A stretch of DNA of 64,000 nt from Gemmatimonadaceae bacterium (GCA_020851455.1 JADZCT010000029.1:1-64000), one strand, 5' to 3'; shown: positions 49,562 through 58,837, numbered from the stretch's first letter. Numbers and translations: made by a program. The notes: a model not told the origin generated them from the sequence alone.

Positions 49562-50866
49562 CTAGTCAGGTCTCCCGGTTCGATACGCCACTATCGCGGC
49601 GCCACCCGCCGCGTGGATCATCGTCGCCATTGTCACGGCCTGCGCCACGGTCTCGAAGGCGCCCGCGTACACCCGCAACGTTCCGTCTTCCTGGCGCAAC
49701 GCGTAAGGCGCCACGCCCTTTGCCAGCCACACTTGCAGCGCAGCCCTTGCCCGCTCGGGCGTCGCGTTGTCCAGCAGCAGCACCGCGTACAGCGCGTGCA
49801 CAACGGCTCCGCCGTCCGCCCGCACCAGCTTCCGCCTGCGCGCGCCAGCGAGCGCCGATTCTGCCTCGGCGCGCTCCGGCCACGCTCCGAAGATCACTTC
49901 GTGCCATAGCATCGCACGGCCCCGACTGGCTGGCGCTGCAACCACGGCGATGGTCGCTGCGGGGAGGTCCGCGCCATGCACCGATCCGGACAGCGTTGAA
50001 TTTGCATCGGCGGAGGTGTTTGTCGCCACAACGCGGATCGCGTACCCGGCGAGATGCGCCCTGTCTGCCGCCGGAGTGCGCTGTTCGATCGAGAGCGTGT
50101 CGGGTGGCGGCGTTGGCTCGCCGCGGGGCGATGGCGGTGCCTCGAACCGCGACCGGGGTGCGAGAACCACCAGTCCGTCGGGGCCATTGGCGGCGCGAAC
50201 CCGGCGCACGCCCAGCCACCCGCCGAGGAACGCCAGCGCCATCGCTGCCACCGCCGCCGCGGGCCACGGCACCCTGCGCGACAGGCGGCGCCGGCCATTG
50301 CGGGCTGGCCGTGCCGCCCCGACCGTCGCCACCACGCGCAGGCCTCCGATGCCGAGCCCGTGCACCGCGCCGCTCGTGCTGCCAGCGAGTATGGCCGCTG
50401 CACCGGCGCTTGCCAACGCCGCGAACGCGGCCGAGCCCTCCACGGCTGCCACCACCAGGAGCCCGCCCGCCTCAGCGAATCCGCGGATGAGCCGGTCCCA
50501 TCGCGTGACGTCAGCGAGCGCACCGGGAGCCGCGTGGACGTTTCCGGCGGGCAGCACGAAAAGGTTCGGATTCTCGGGCACGGGGCGTGCGATCTCGCTC
50601 AGGCTAGTGCCGTCGCGGAAGCATTCCGTCAACCCGGGTGCGTCTTCGCCGCCCGCCAGGGCATAGATGGGCGCGAGGCCGCCGCACCCGTCAGCGAGCG
50701 CAACCCGGCGGCCCGCCGCGACGGCTGCCCGGGCGATGGCCACGGCGTACGTGGCGGCCTGGGCGCCGTCCGCCGCCGTCACGATGACGGCGGACTCGGC
50801 GGCGATGTGCCCGGCGGCGTCGGCAGGCCGGTCAAAGTGAGGCGCGCCGGGGCGCGCCCCGCTCAC
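49562..50866 (-). CDS. degenerate ParA/MinD/BY-kinase-like domain + TM + C-terminal SPOR-like domain
   Basis: [34 protein letters not shown] aligns with P-loop ATPases but lacks GKS/T; TM PWPAAAVAAMALAFLGGWLGV; C-terminal LRVYAGAFETVAQAVTMATMIHAAGGAAIVAY. Confidence 0.6.
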   Translation of the reverse strand: MSGARPGAPHFDRPADAAGHIAAESAVIVTAADGAQAATYAVAIARAAVAAGRRVALADGCGGLAPIYALAGGEDAPGLTECFRDGTSLSEIARPVPENPNLFVLPAGNVHAAPGALADVTRWDRLIRGFAEAGGLLVVAAVEGSAAFAALASAGAAAILAGSTSGAVHGLGIGGLRVVATVGAARPARNGRRRLSRRVPWPAAAVAAMALAFLGGWLGVRRVRAANGPDGLVVLAPRSRFEAPPSPRGEPTPPPDTLSIEQRTPAADRAHLAGYAIRVVATNTSADANSTLSGSVHGADLPAATIAVVAAPASRGRAMLWHEVIFGAWPERAEAESALAGARRRKLVRADGGAVVHALYAVLLLDNATPERARAALQVWLAKGVAPYALRQEDGTLRVYAGAFETVAQAVTMATMIHAAGGAAIVAYRTGRPD

Positions 50867-52386
50867 GGCACGTCCTCGTACACCCAGTAAGGCAGCCCCG
50901 TGCGGCGCCCGGCGCGCTCTGCTTCTTCGCGCGTAGCGAACGGTCCATACACGATACGCCAGATGGGAGTGCCGTCGCGTTCACTCGATACGACGCGAAC
51001 CGGCTTGCCTTCCACGCGGATGGAAGCTGCGAGGGCGCGTGCGCGCTGCTCATCGAGGAGCGCTGCGAACGAGAGCGTCCATCCGGTTGCGTGGCCACGG
51101 GGCTCCGTCACGGCGCCCTGCGCCGGCTCGCCCCTGGCTTCGCGCGACGATTCCCGCGAAGCCGGCTCGCGCGGCGCGGCCGCCTGCGGCGAGGGCTGCT
51201 GGGTGCGGGCGGGCGTAGGCGGGGCACTCGCCACGACGGCGAGGGTGTCGGTCGAATCGGAGTCGAAGCTCACCGGCGTGTCGAGTCCCTTCGCGCGCGG
51301 CCGGAACCCGTTCCACCGGATCAACGCCCAGAGGTCGGAGGCGCCGCCGCGGTACACGTGGCGCGTCGCGCCCGTCGCGGGATCCGTCTCGGTCGCATCC
51401 GTGGAGTCAACGGTGAGGATGACGCCATCGGGGCCCACGAGGGGCAGGTCGCCTCGCCACGCCGACGGAAGCCGTGCGGTCACCCGCGACTGCGCCACCG
51501 ACACGACCGAGATCGAGTCGTCATCGGCGTGGCGCGTGAGGAGATAGCGTCCGTCCGGGTCCATGCGCAGATCAATCGCTGGCGAACGGAGCCGGATCCT
51601 CCCCGAGACACGCTCGTCGTACCGGTCAATGACCGAGAGGAACGACTCGCCCGCGAGCGCAACGAACACGCGGTCTCCGCTTGGCGTCGGCGCCGCGGCG
51701 ACAGGCGTGCCTGGGACGTTGATGGTGCGCGTCCGTGACAGGTCGCGCACGCGCATGCCCACGAGCCCGGAATCGGTCCCGAAGTAAATGCGTTCGCCGA
51801 TCGTGGTGCCCACCGCGAACGACGCGATCGGGACCGATGCCGTGTCCACGACCCGCTGCTCCGGCGGAACGATGCGGCGCAGCGTGGATCGCGGCCCGAT
51901 GTCATTGAGCAGTACGAGAGAGCCGTCGGGCTGAGGGAGCAGCGTCCGCGGCGTCAACGCCGATCGGTAGGTCCAGTTGCCGGCCGGCGTGAGCCGCTCG
52001 ACCTCACGCTTCGGATTCACCCCGTACACGGCCCACCCGTCCGCGCTTGACAAACGCTCCATCGGCGTGGCCGCGGCTTGTGTCACGGTGCCGAGCCGCA
52101 ACTCGACGCGGACCGGGATCCCGCGCAGGTCCGTTACCGTCACTGTGCCTTCGTCGGCGTCGAACGCGATGACGTCCCGGGCGGGTGGCACCGGCTGCGA
52201 CGACGTCCAGAGCAGGGAATCCTCACCCCATCGGTAGGCGCGCGCGGCACCCCCCGCCATCGGGATCCTGACGAGCACGGCGTCCGGCCCCGACCATGCC
52301 GCACCGGGCGGCTTCTGGTCCATGGCAGGGCCGCCGCCTCGGCACGCGGCGGCAGCCACGATGATCAGCGCGGTGGTGCGTCGCAC
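50863..52386 (-). CDS. lipoprotein with beta-propeller and C-terminal SPOR domain
   Basis: Lipobox-like VAAAACRGGG; YVTN-like repeats; C-terminal WTLSFAALLDEQRARALAASIRVEGKPVRVVSSERDGTPIWRIVYGPFATREEAERAGRRTGLPYWVY. Confidence 0.75.
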   Translation of the reverse strand: MRRTTALIIVAAAACRGGGPAMDQKPPGAAWSGPDAVLVRIPMAGGAARAYRWGEDSLLWTSSQPVPPARDVIAFDADEGTVTVTDLRGIPVRVELRLGTVTQAAATPMERLSSADGWAVYGVNPKREVERLTPAGNWTYRSALTPRTLLPQPDGSLVLLNDIGPRSTLRRIVPPEQRVVDTASVPIASFAVGTTIGERIYFGTDSGLVGMRVRDLSRTRTINVPGTPVAAAPTPSGDRVFVALAGESFLSVIDRYDERVSGRIRLRSPAIDLRMDPDGRYLLTRHADDDSISVVSVAQSRVTARLPSAWRGDLPLVGPDGVILTVDSTDATETDPATGATRHVYRGGASDLWALIRWNGFRPRAKGLDTPVSFDSDSTDTLAVVASAPPTPARTQQPSPQAAAPREPASRESSREARGEPAQGAVTEPRGHATGWTLSFAALLDEQRARALAASIRVEGKPVRVVSSERDGTPIWRIVYGPFATREEAERAGRRTGLPYWVYEDVP

Positions 52387-52425
52387 GGGCGAAAGTTAGA
52401 CGCTTGGCGGCCGCTGACACAGCGA

Positions 52426-52451
52426 CGGGCGGGGCCGAGAAGCCCCGCCCG
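52426..52451 (-). terminator. GC-only hairpin downstream of the peptidase/TolB/barrel gene
   Basis: 10-bp perfect inverted repeat CGGGCGGGGC-CGAGAA-GCCCCGCCCG, 24 nt past the stop at 52475; no U-tract. Confidence 0.5.
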
Positions 52452-52474
52452 CCGACGGTCGCGCGATCATGCCG

Positions 52475-55400
52475 TCAATAACTCGGGCCGATCGAGAACT
52501 GCCAATGGCCCTGCCGGTAGAACCCGTCACGGGGCACCGCGTAGTCCCACCGGAGCACGGCGATGTTGAAGAGGTTCATGCGGATGCCGTAGCCGTAGCT
52601 GCGCAGCATGAACCGCTGTCTGGTGAAGTCGTAGTTGTCGGGCTGGGTAAGGCTGGGCTGCTGCCCGCTGCTCCACGCCATCCCGGCGTCGTAGAAGAAC
52701 GCGCCGTCTATGGGCGGCAGCGAAATCGGGAGGATCCCGAGGTCGAATCTGCGGATGAGCGGGAACCGCAGTTCCGCGTTCGCGATCACGACCCGGCTCC
52801 CGAGGAGTTGGACGAGCGAGCAGGTCGAGGCGCTGCTGCTCTTCCCGTCCGACCCATTGGTGCCGCAGTCGGCGGAGTTGTAGTTCTCGCGGTCGTAGCC
52901 GCGGATGTAGTACGGGTAGCCGATGTACTTGGGGTAGCGGAGCTCGCCACGCCCAACCGCGAGGTCCGCGTTGAATCGCGTCGCGAGCGTCAGGAAGTTG
53001 AACAGGATAGCGTCGTAGCGCCGCGCGTCCACGAGGTAGTTGACCCAGCTGCTGTCGCCGGCAAGGTTCGGGCGGAGCTCGAGCCGATAGCGGTGGCCGT
53101 AGATCGGCCCGGTGAGCCCCTGAAGGGCGTTGTCCGACACATAGGCGGTGTACGGCGAGAGGTAGTTCAGCGTTCCGCTTCCACGGATGCTGTCCACGTA
53201 CACGCCCGATCCGTAGCCGTACACGCTGAACTGCTGCGAGAGGAACATCGAAGCGCGGTCAATGCTCGTGAACTGCGACCCGAGTTCGATCCGGTTGAAA
53301 CGGTTGAGCGGATAGGCGCCCTGGAGGAACCCCTGCCGGATCACGAAGCGTTCGAGCGTCTGGTACTGGCTTGCCACGCCGTTCTGGTCGAAGCCGGTCT
53401 GGGCGTAGTTGCTCAGGAAGAAGTACGGCGTCTGGAGCGCGCCTACGGCCCACGTTACGCGGCGCGCGGAATTCTGGAACGCGAAGAACCCCTGGGCTTC
53501 CTCGAGGCGGCCGTTCAGGGACGCAGACACGGCCAGTTGCCGATTGCCGAGGAGATCGCCGAAGATGAGGGTCGTCCCGCCGTACACGCCGCGCCCGTAG
53601 TTCTCCTGCGCGTACCCGATGGACGGCCGGGAGATGTACTCAGGGCGCAGCGTCGGCTTGTATGGCTCTTCCTTGAGCGAAGACTCGGATGGGAGCGCAA
53701 GCGCGGCGCTGTCGAGCAGCGCTGCGACCGAGGTCGCCGGCTGCGAACCTGGTGCTCCCGGCGGCGGCAGCAGCGCGGAGGGGCGCAGGCTGTCGCCGGT
53801 CCGATACAGCGAAAGCCGCCGTCCGGACGTCGAGTCGCGCGCCGCGTCCACGGCCTTCTGCGCGAGCGCTCTGACCGCCTGCGCCGCCTCGGCCTGTGCG
53901 CTGGCCGCTGAGTCGCCGGGCGCTGCTGCCGGCCGTGCAGCCGCGGTCCCGCTCGCCGCGGGCGCGGCGCCCAATGCGACCACTGGCGCCGGCTCCCGGT
54001 ACGGGTCGCCCCTGTACTGCCGCGGGTTGCTGAGCGACCAGATCGTGTATTCGCCGTTGTCCATGTAGACGAACGCCAGCTTGTCGGCCTGGCGCGCCCA
54101 CGTCATGGCGGGGCTGTTCTCCGTGACCGATGAGATGCCCCCGATGAACTTCGTGAGCTGGTAGTGCTCGTGCGCGTCGAAGTCGTAGAGGAACAGCTGG
54201 GCGATCCCGGTGCGGTCGCTGATGTATGCAAGCGACTTTCCGTCCGGAGCCCACTGCGGGTTGAGATTCTTGCCGCCCTGCGCGGGAATCGTCTCGACCT
54301 TGTTGGTTTCGAGGTCGAAGATGTTGATTTCCCACCTCGAGAACCTGAGGAGCGAGATGTCGGTTTTTTGCCCGCGGTCGCTGACGAACGCGATGCGCCT
54401 TCCGTCGGGAGACCACGACGGCATCACGGCGCCGAAGAAGTCGTTCGTAAGGGCGCGCAGGTTCCGACCGTCGGCGTCTATCATGTACAGGTTGCTGAAC
54501 CCGCTCTTGCTTCCCGAGAACACGATGCGCCGCCCGTCGGGCGACCACGACGGACCGATCATCTGGTCGAGGCCGGTGTCGAGGCGTCGCACGATGCGCC
54601 GCGACCTGACGTCGAGGAGGTAGAGAACGTCCTTGCCTTCGCGCTGGGCCGTGTAGGCGAGCGTGCGCCCATCCGGCGTGAACGCGCTCTGGGAGTACGC
54701 GTACCGCAGCTCTTCGGTCTCCGGATTCAGCGTGCTGTTGGTGAGCCGCTTGATGCGCTTGCCGGTCGTGGCATCGGCGAGGTACAGGTCGAGAAACACC
54801 TCGGCCCGCAGCAGGCTCCCTGTTGAGATGTACGCGATCTGGCGGCCGTCGCTCGAGAGAGCGGGCGCAACGTACACCGGAATTATCCCGCCGGTGCGCC
54901 GTTCGTTCAGCAGCGGCTGCGCCACCTTACGGGGCCGCTCCAGCGCAGCGATTCCCGGCAGGTAGTCCGTCTGCATCGTCTCTTTCCACTCGTCGCCAAG
55001 GTCGTCGAGCTCGTACCCCGTGAAGCGCTTGAACGACCTCGATACCCCCGACGTCGCGGTGCTCTGCAGAATCTCGCCGATGATCTCGTCGCCCCAGCGC
55101 TTGCCGATGAATCGCCAGAACGCCTCGCCGTAGCGGTACGGGAACCAGCGGTCAGGGCTCTGGGTCATCTGCTGGATCGTCGGGAGGTTCCCGTTCAGCG
55201 CCGCATCGCGCATGACCGCGTCAGTGGCCGGGTGGTGAGGGCCGATGGACAGGTACTCGGCCATCCCCTCGGCGTACCACAGCGGCAGGGGTTCGCTGCT
55301 CATGTCCGACGCCATCATCGCTGCGCCCGTGCGTCCTCGGAACTGGATGTCGTACTGGAACTGGTGGACCATTTCGTGCGTCAGCACGTGCTCGGTCTCG

Positions 55401-55801
55401 CCCATGTCCTGGCCCGCGAAGAACATGTTGCGCTGGCGGAGCGCGTCGGTGACGCCGCCGGTTCCCTCGCCGAGGTCGCCCGTGACATTGTTCTGCGCGA
55501 AGTCGCCGCGCGAAGCAAAGAAGACGATCGGCTTGCGCTCGCGGAACTCGTAGCCGAGGAGTCGCGACAGCCGCGCGTACGAGCGCTCAGCCATCCGCGC
55601 CACGGTCTTCGCCGCTTCTTCCTCTTCCTGGTAGTAATGGACGTCGAAGTGATCCGTGCGGATCACCCGCCATGTGATCTGCTTGAACTGGACTTGGTTC
55701 TGCCCGAAGTAGGCCTGCGCCGCTCCCCTTGCCGGGGAAAGACAGGCGACCAAGGCAGCAATGGCGACGGCTGCCGTCAGGCGGGGAATACGGCGACGCA
55801 T
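52475..55801 (-). CDS. metallopeptidase (peptidase MA-like) - TolB/PD40 propeller - Omp85/BamA-like barrel fusion
   Basis: Signal peptide; HEMVHQFQYD with downstream WYAEGMAEYLS; multiple PD40 motifs (PSWSPDGRRIVFSGSKSG, PSWSPDGRRIAFVSDRG, PQWAPDGKSLAYISDRTG); C-terminal barrel with YIRGYDRENYN and FPLIRRFDLGILPISLPPIDGAFFYDAGMAW. Confidence 0.88.
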   Translation of the reverse strand: MRRRIPRLTAAVAIAALVACLSPARGAAQAYFGQNQVQFKQITWRVIRTDHFDVHYYQEEEEAAKTVARMAERSYARLSRLLGYEFRERKPIVFFASRGDFAQNNVTGDLGEGTGGVTDALRQRNMFFAGQDMGETEHVLTHEMVHQFQYDIQFRGRTGAAMMASDMSSEPLPLWYAEGMAEYLSIGPHHPATDAVMRDAALNGNLPTIQQMTQSPDRWFPYRYGEAFWRFIGKRWGDEIIGEILQSTATSGVSRSFKRFTGYELDDLGDEWKETMQTDYLPGIAALERPRKVAQPLLNERRTGGIIPVYVAPALSSDGRQIAYISTGSLLRAEVFLDLYLADATTGKRIKRLTNSTLNPETEELRYAYSQSAFTPDGRTLAYTAQREGKDVLYLLDVRSRRIVRRLDTGLDQMIGPSWSPDGRRIVFSGSKSGFSNLYMIDADGRNLRALTNDFFGAVMPSWSPDGRRIAFVSDRGQKTDISLLRFSRWEINIFDLETNKVETIPAQGGKNLNPQWAPDGKSLAYISDRTGIAQLFLYDFDAHEHYQLTKFIGGISSVTENSPAMTWARQADKLAFVYMDNGEYTIWSLSNPRQYRGDPYREPAPVVALGAAPAASGTAAARPAAAPGDSAASAQAEAAQAVRALAQKAVDAARDSTSGRRLSLYRTGDSLRPSALLPPPGAPGSQPATSVAALLDSAALALPSESSLKEEPYKPTLRPEYISRPSIGYAQENYGRGVYGGTTLIFGDLLGNRQLAVSASLNGRLEEAQGFFAFQNSARRVTWAVGALQTPYFFLSNYAQTGFDQNGVASQYQTLERFVIRQGFLQGAYPLNRFNRIELGSQFTSIDRASMFLSQQFSVYGYGSGVYVDSIRGSGTLNYLSPYTAYVSDNALQGLTGPIYGHRYRLELRPNLAGDSSWVNYLVDARRYDAILFNFLTLATRFNADLAVGRGELRYPKYIGYPYYIRGYDRENYNSADCGTNGSDGKSSSASTCSLVQLLGSRVVIANAELRFPLIRRFDLGILPISLPPIDGAFFYDAGMAWSSGQQPSLTQPDNYDFTRQRFMLRSYGYGIRMNLFNIAVLRWDYAVPRDGFYRQGHWQFSIGPSY

Positions 55802-56178
55802 CAGGGTGCCTCCTGGCGGTGCAACGCAAGCTCCGGGGCGTCGCCCCAGAGCCGTTCAAGCTGATAATACGACCGGAGCACGGGATGGAACACGTGCACG
55901 ACGAAGTCCACGAAATCGAGAACCACCCACCGGCCATTCGTGAGCCCGTCCGCGGCCTGCACCCGGACTCCCTTCTGTCGAAGCCGCTCGATCACGTGCT
56001 CGGCTACGCTGCGTACGTGCGTGTCTGACGTGCCGGATGCGATCACGAAGTAGTCCGTCATGTCCGTCACGCCGCGCAGGTCCAGTAGCACGACGTCGTT
56101 GGCCTTGCTGTCGAGGCACACTTCCGCGGCGAGGCGTGCCTGCGCTTCACCCGCCGACACCCGCGGGCGGCCCGTCAC
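55801..56178 (-). CDS. rsfS: ribosome silencing factor RsfS
   Basis: DVVLLDLRGVTDMTDYFVIASGTSDTHVRSVAEHV...WVVLDFVDFVVHVFHPVLRSYYQLERLWGDAP. Confidence 0.95.
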   Translation of the reverse strand: MTGRPRVSAGEAQARLAAEVCLDSKANDVVLLDLRGVTDMTDYFVIASGTSDTHVRSVAEHVIERLRQKGVRVQAADGLTNGRWVVLDFVDFVVHVFHPVLRSYYQLERLWGDAPELALHRQEAP

Positions 56179-56214
56179 GGAGCCCGCGCCGGGCCGGCCC
56201 GGCGGATCATCACC

Positions 56215-56220
56215 ATTATA
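56215..56220 (-). promoter_or_regulatory. candidate -10 element for rsfS
   Basis: Minus-strand TATAAT ~37 bp upstream of the rsfS GTG start; -35 weak (GGAACA, 17-bp spacing). Confidence 0.35.
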
Positions 56221-56250
56221 GGACGTTCCCGGCCCGGTGTTCCACGGGCG

Positions 56251-56694
56251 TCACGCCTTGATGACCCAGACCTTGATCTCCGCCTTCACGTCCGCGTGTA
56301 GCTTGATCGGCACGCGGTATACGCCGAGGGCCCGGATTGGCTCCGGGAGATCTATCATCCGCTTCTCGATCTTGATGCCCTGCGCCTCGACCTGGTGCGC
56401 AATGTCGCTCGACGTCACCGAACCGAACAGCTTGCCTTCCTCGCCGACGCGCGCCGAGAAGGTGAGCGAGATCGGCTCGAGCTTCGACGCGAGTTCCTGG
56501 GCCGCGGCCCGGCGGGTGTTCTCGGCTGCCTCGAGCCGGTCCCTTTCCTGCGCGATTCGCTTGAGGTTGCCGGGCGTGGCTTCGTACGCGACGCCGCGCG
56601 GCAGCAGGTAGTTGCGGGCGAAGCCCGGCGACACCTTCACCACGTCGCCCGGGTTGCCGAGCTTCTCTATTGCTTCGCGAAGAATGACTTCCAT
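56251..56694 (-). CDS. rplI: 50S ribosomal protein L9
   Basis: MEVILREAIEKLGNPGDVVKVSPGFARNYLLPRGVAYEAT. Confidence 0.97.
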   Translation of the reverse strand: MEVILREAIEKLGNPGDVVKVSPGFARNYLLPRGVAYEATPGNLKRIAQERDRLEAAENTRRAAAQELASKLEPISLTFSARVGEEGKLFGSVTSSDIAHQVEAQGIKIEKRMIDLPEPIRALGVYRVPIKLHADVKAEIKVWVIKA

Positions 56695-56711
56695 GTGATT
56701 GACTCCAGGTG

Positions 56712-57752
56712 TCAGGTTTTCCTGGCGCGGGCGCGCGCGCGCCAGTCGAGCCAGGTGTCACCGACCCCCAGCCCAAGCGCCATCACGCCAAGCACGTTCC
56801 AGAACAGGACGGCAACGATCACGAGGAAGGCGCTCGCCAGCCGTCCCGGCGACACCATCCAGAGGAACACGCCCGCGCCACGAATCGTGTAGAGGGCGCC
56901 AAAGAACAGCAGGAGGTTCGCCCCGACCGCGCGGGCAGCGGCGAACCCGGGAATGAGCACGAGGGCAAGCCCGCCGACTACTCCCCAAACCATGTGGTCG
57001 TTGAAGCGAAACTCCCGGAGCCGGCCCAGCGGAGGGCCGATCCGTGAGCGACCGATCCGGTGGTACAGCGCCCACGCCACCGCCAGGGCGCCAAGCGCCT
57101 CCAGCGCCGCCAGGGCGGGGAAGAGCGTGCGCGCAGTGACAGGCAGCGACGCCAGTTGCGCGTCAACCGCCTTGGCCATCTCGCCTGCCTGGGGGTTCTG
57201 CGCGACGAAATCCTTCCATTCCGCGCGCGAGGTCATCTCCCGCCATGCGGTGCGCGATTCATCCGCGCGACTGCCTGCTTCCGCAGCGACTGCATTGGCC
57301 ACCCTGCCCGGCCCGCCTGGCACGGCCGCCGTGACAACCAGCGAAACCGCCGTTGCGATGCCGATCGCGCGCAGGGCCTGCGTGAGCATAGGTTCGGGGT
57401 GTGCGCGGCGAAACGCCACGCCGGCCCCGAAGATACCGGCCACGAGCAACGCCCACCCCGCCTGCAGCAGCGAGAACAGGCCGGCGCCTGACAGCTGGCT
57501 TACCGACCACGCCGCGACAGCGGTCCACGCGACTGCCAGTGCGCCGCGACCGCCGGCCATCCAGCCCGCAACCGAGACCGCAGCCAGCGCAGGCGCCAGG
57601 AGCAGCGCCGTCCGGTCTACCGGAAGCAGCACGCGGAGCAGCGGGGTGAGCGGCACGAGCAGCAGCGCCAGCGTAGCGAGCGCGACCTTGCCCCATCCCT
57701 GCTCGCGCGGGGATGGGACTGCGGCTGGCTCTGCCACTGCTGGCTGGGTCAT
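56712..57752 (-). CDS. DUF2232/YybS-like membrane protein
   Basis: Eight or more TM segments; location between rpsR and rplI; C-terminal SRIGPPLGRLREFRFNDHMVWGVVGGLALVLIPG. Confidence 0.7.
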   Translation of the reverse strand: MTQPAVAEPAAVPSPREQGWGKVALATLALLLVPLTPLLRVLLPVDRTALLLAPALAAVSVAGWMAGGRGALAVAWTAVAAWSVSQLSGAGLFSLLQAGWALLVAGIFGAGVAFRRAHPEPMLTQALRAIGIATAVSLVVTAAVPGGPGRVANAVAAEAGSRADESRTAWREMTSRAEWKDFVAQNPQAGEMAKAVDAQLASLPVTARTLFPALAALEALGALAVAWALYHRIGRSRIGPPLGRLREFRFNDHMVWGVVGGLALVLIPGFAAARAVGANLLLFFGALYTIRGAGVFLWMVSPGRLASAFLVIVAVLFWNVLGVMALGLGVGDTWLDWRARARARKT

Positions 57753-57758
57753 GCGATC

Positions 57759-57980
57759 CTACGGCTGGTGGCCGCGGGTGTAAGGAAGGAGCGCGAGGTA
57801 GCGCGCCTTCTTGATCGCCGACGCAAGCTGTCGCTGGTGGCGGGCATCCACGCCAGACAGGCGGCTCGGCAGGATCTTGCCGTTGTCGGTGATGAAGCGG
57901 GCAAGGAACCGCTCGTCCTTGTAGTCCACGTAGCGGATTCCGGCTTCGGTGATGGGGCACGTCTTCTTCTGTCGGCGCAT
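57759..57980 (-). CDS. rpsR: 30S ribosomal protein S18
   Basis: [67 protein letters not shown]. Confidence 0.97.
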   Translation of the reverse strand: MRRQKKTCPITEAGIRYVDYKDERFLARFITDNGKILPSRLSGVDARHQRQLASAIKKARYLALLPYTRGHQP

Positions 57981-57984
57981 CGGT

Positions 57985-58350
57985 CTATTCCTCGTCCTCG
58001 TCGTCGTCCTCTGCCGCTGCGCGGCGCGCGGCGAGCTGTTCCTCGGTCATCGGCGGCGCGCCGAGTTCGTGTTCGTGCGCCGAGATCAGGTAGCGGATCA
58101 CGCTCTCGTCGAGCTTGAGCGAGCGCTCGAACTCTGGGAGCGCGCGCGGCTCGGCGTGGAACCGCGCCACGACGTAGTATCCGGTCTCCTTCGACCCGAT
58201 CTTGTAGGCGAGCTGGCGGCGGCCCCACGTGTCGAGCTTGATCTCCTGCGTGGAGCCAAGCAGGGCGTGGTGCTTCGCAAGGTGGTCGGTGACGGCGGCG
58301 TCTTCGAGCGCGGCATCGAAGATGTACACCGCCTCGTATTCACGAGACAA
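57985..58350 (-). CDS. rpsF: 30S ribosomal protein S6
   Basis: [29 protein letters not shown]...[32 protein letters not shown] start at 58350 preceded by AAGGAGG. Confidence 0.93.
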   Translation of the reverse strand: MSREYEAVYIFDAALEDAAVTDHLAKHHALLGSTQEIKLDTWGRRQLAYKIGSKETGYYVVARFHAEPRALPEFERSLKLDESVIRYLISAHEHELGAPPMTEEQLAARRAAAEDDDEDEE

Positions 58351-58352
58351 TG

Positions 58353-58452
58353 GGGCAATCCTCCTTTGGTCTGGTCGCCTCCCGCGGGTTGCCGACGCGG
58401 GGGGAGGTTCGGGCCAGTCGGCACATTGCCCACTGGCGTTTATGGGTTGCAA
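58353..58452 (-). promoter_or_regulatory. structured rpsF 5' leader (possible S6:S18 autoregulatory element)
   Basis: Minus strand GCCAGTG-GGCA-ATG-TGCC-GACTGGC hairpin followed by CCTCCCCCCGCG...CGCGGGAGG hairpin, upstream of the rpsF Shine-Dalgarno. Confidence 0.4.
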
Positions 58453-58458
58453 CCTTCA

Positions 58459-58487
58459 AGTCTACCGGAATCCGGCCCTGCGGGCAA
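58459..58487 (-). promoter_or_regulatory. candidate sigma-70 promoter for the rpsF operon
   Basis: Minus strand TTGCCC (58487-58482), 17-bp spacer, TAGACT (58464-58459). Confidence 0.45.
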
Positions 58488-58549
58488 CCCGCGCCGTGCG
58501 CGCACCTGCCCTCGGCAGGCCCGCCGCTGTAGACTCCCGTTCGACCTCC

Positions 58550-58837
58550 ATGGGATCAATAACTCTCGCCTCGCGACTGATGGCGTCGCGCGACCAGGCG
58601 TCCGCGAACGTCTCGGGCGAGTCCGTCATCCTCGGGATGAAGGACTCGACCTACTATGGGCTCGGCACCGTTGGCACCCGCATCTGGGAAATGCTCCAGG
58701 CGCCGGTCGTCCTCGGCGACGTCGTCACTGTGATGACGTCGGAGTTCGACGTGTCGCAAGAAGCCGCGGCGGCCGATCTGCTGGCGTTCGTCGCCGAGCT
58801 CGATGAGCGCGGACTGGTGGAGGTTGTTGATCCCTAG
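58550..58837 (+). CDS. PqqD-family lasso peptide leader-binding protein (B1/RRE)
   Basis: ESVILGMKDSTYYGLGTVGTRIWEMLQAPVVLGDVVTVMTSEFDVSQEAAAADLLAFVAELDERGLVE is a canonical PqqD-like fold; adjacent to B2 and C genes. Confidence 0.92.
   Translation: MGSITLASRLMASRDQASANVSGESVILGMKDSTYYGLGTVGTRIWEMLQAPVVLGDVVTVMTSEFDVSQEAAAADLLAFVAELDERGLVEVVDP

Noticed and set aside
58350-58532. Small ORF upstream of the lasso B1 gene as a second precursor
   Set aside because: No YxxP/LT leader motif and no plausible core; it overlaps the rpsF leader.
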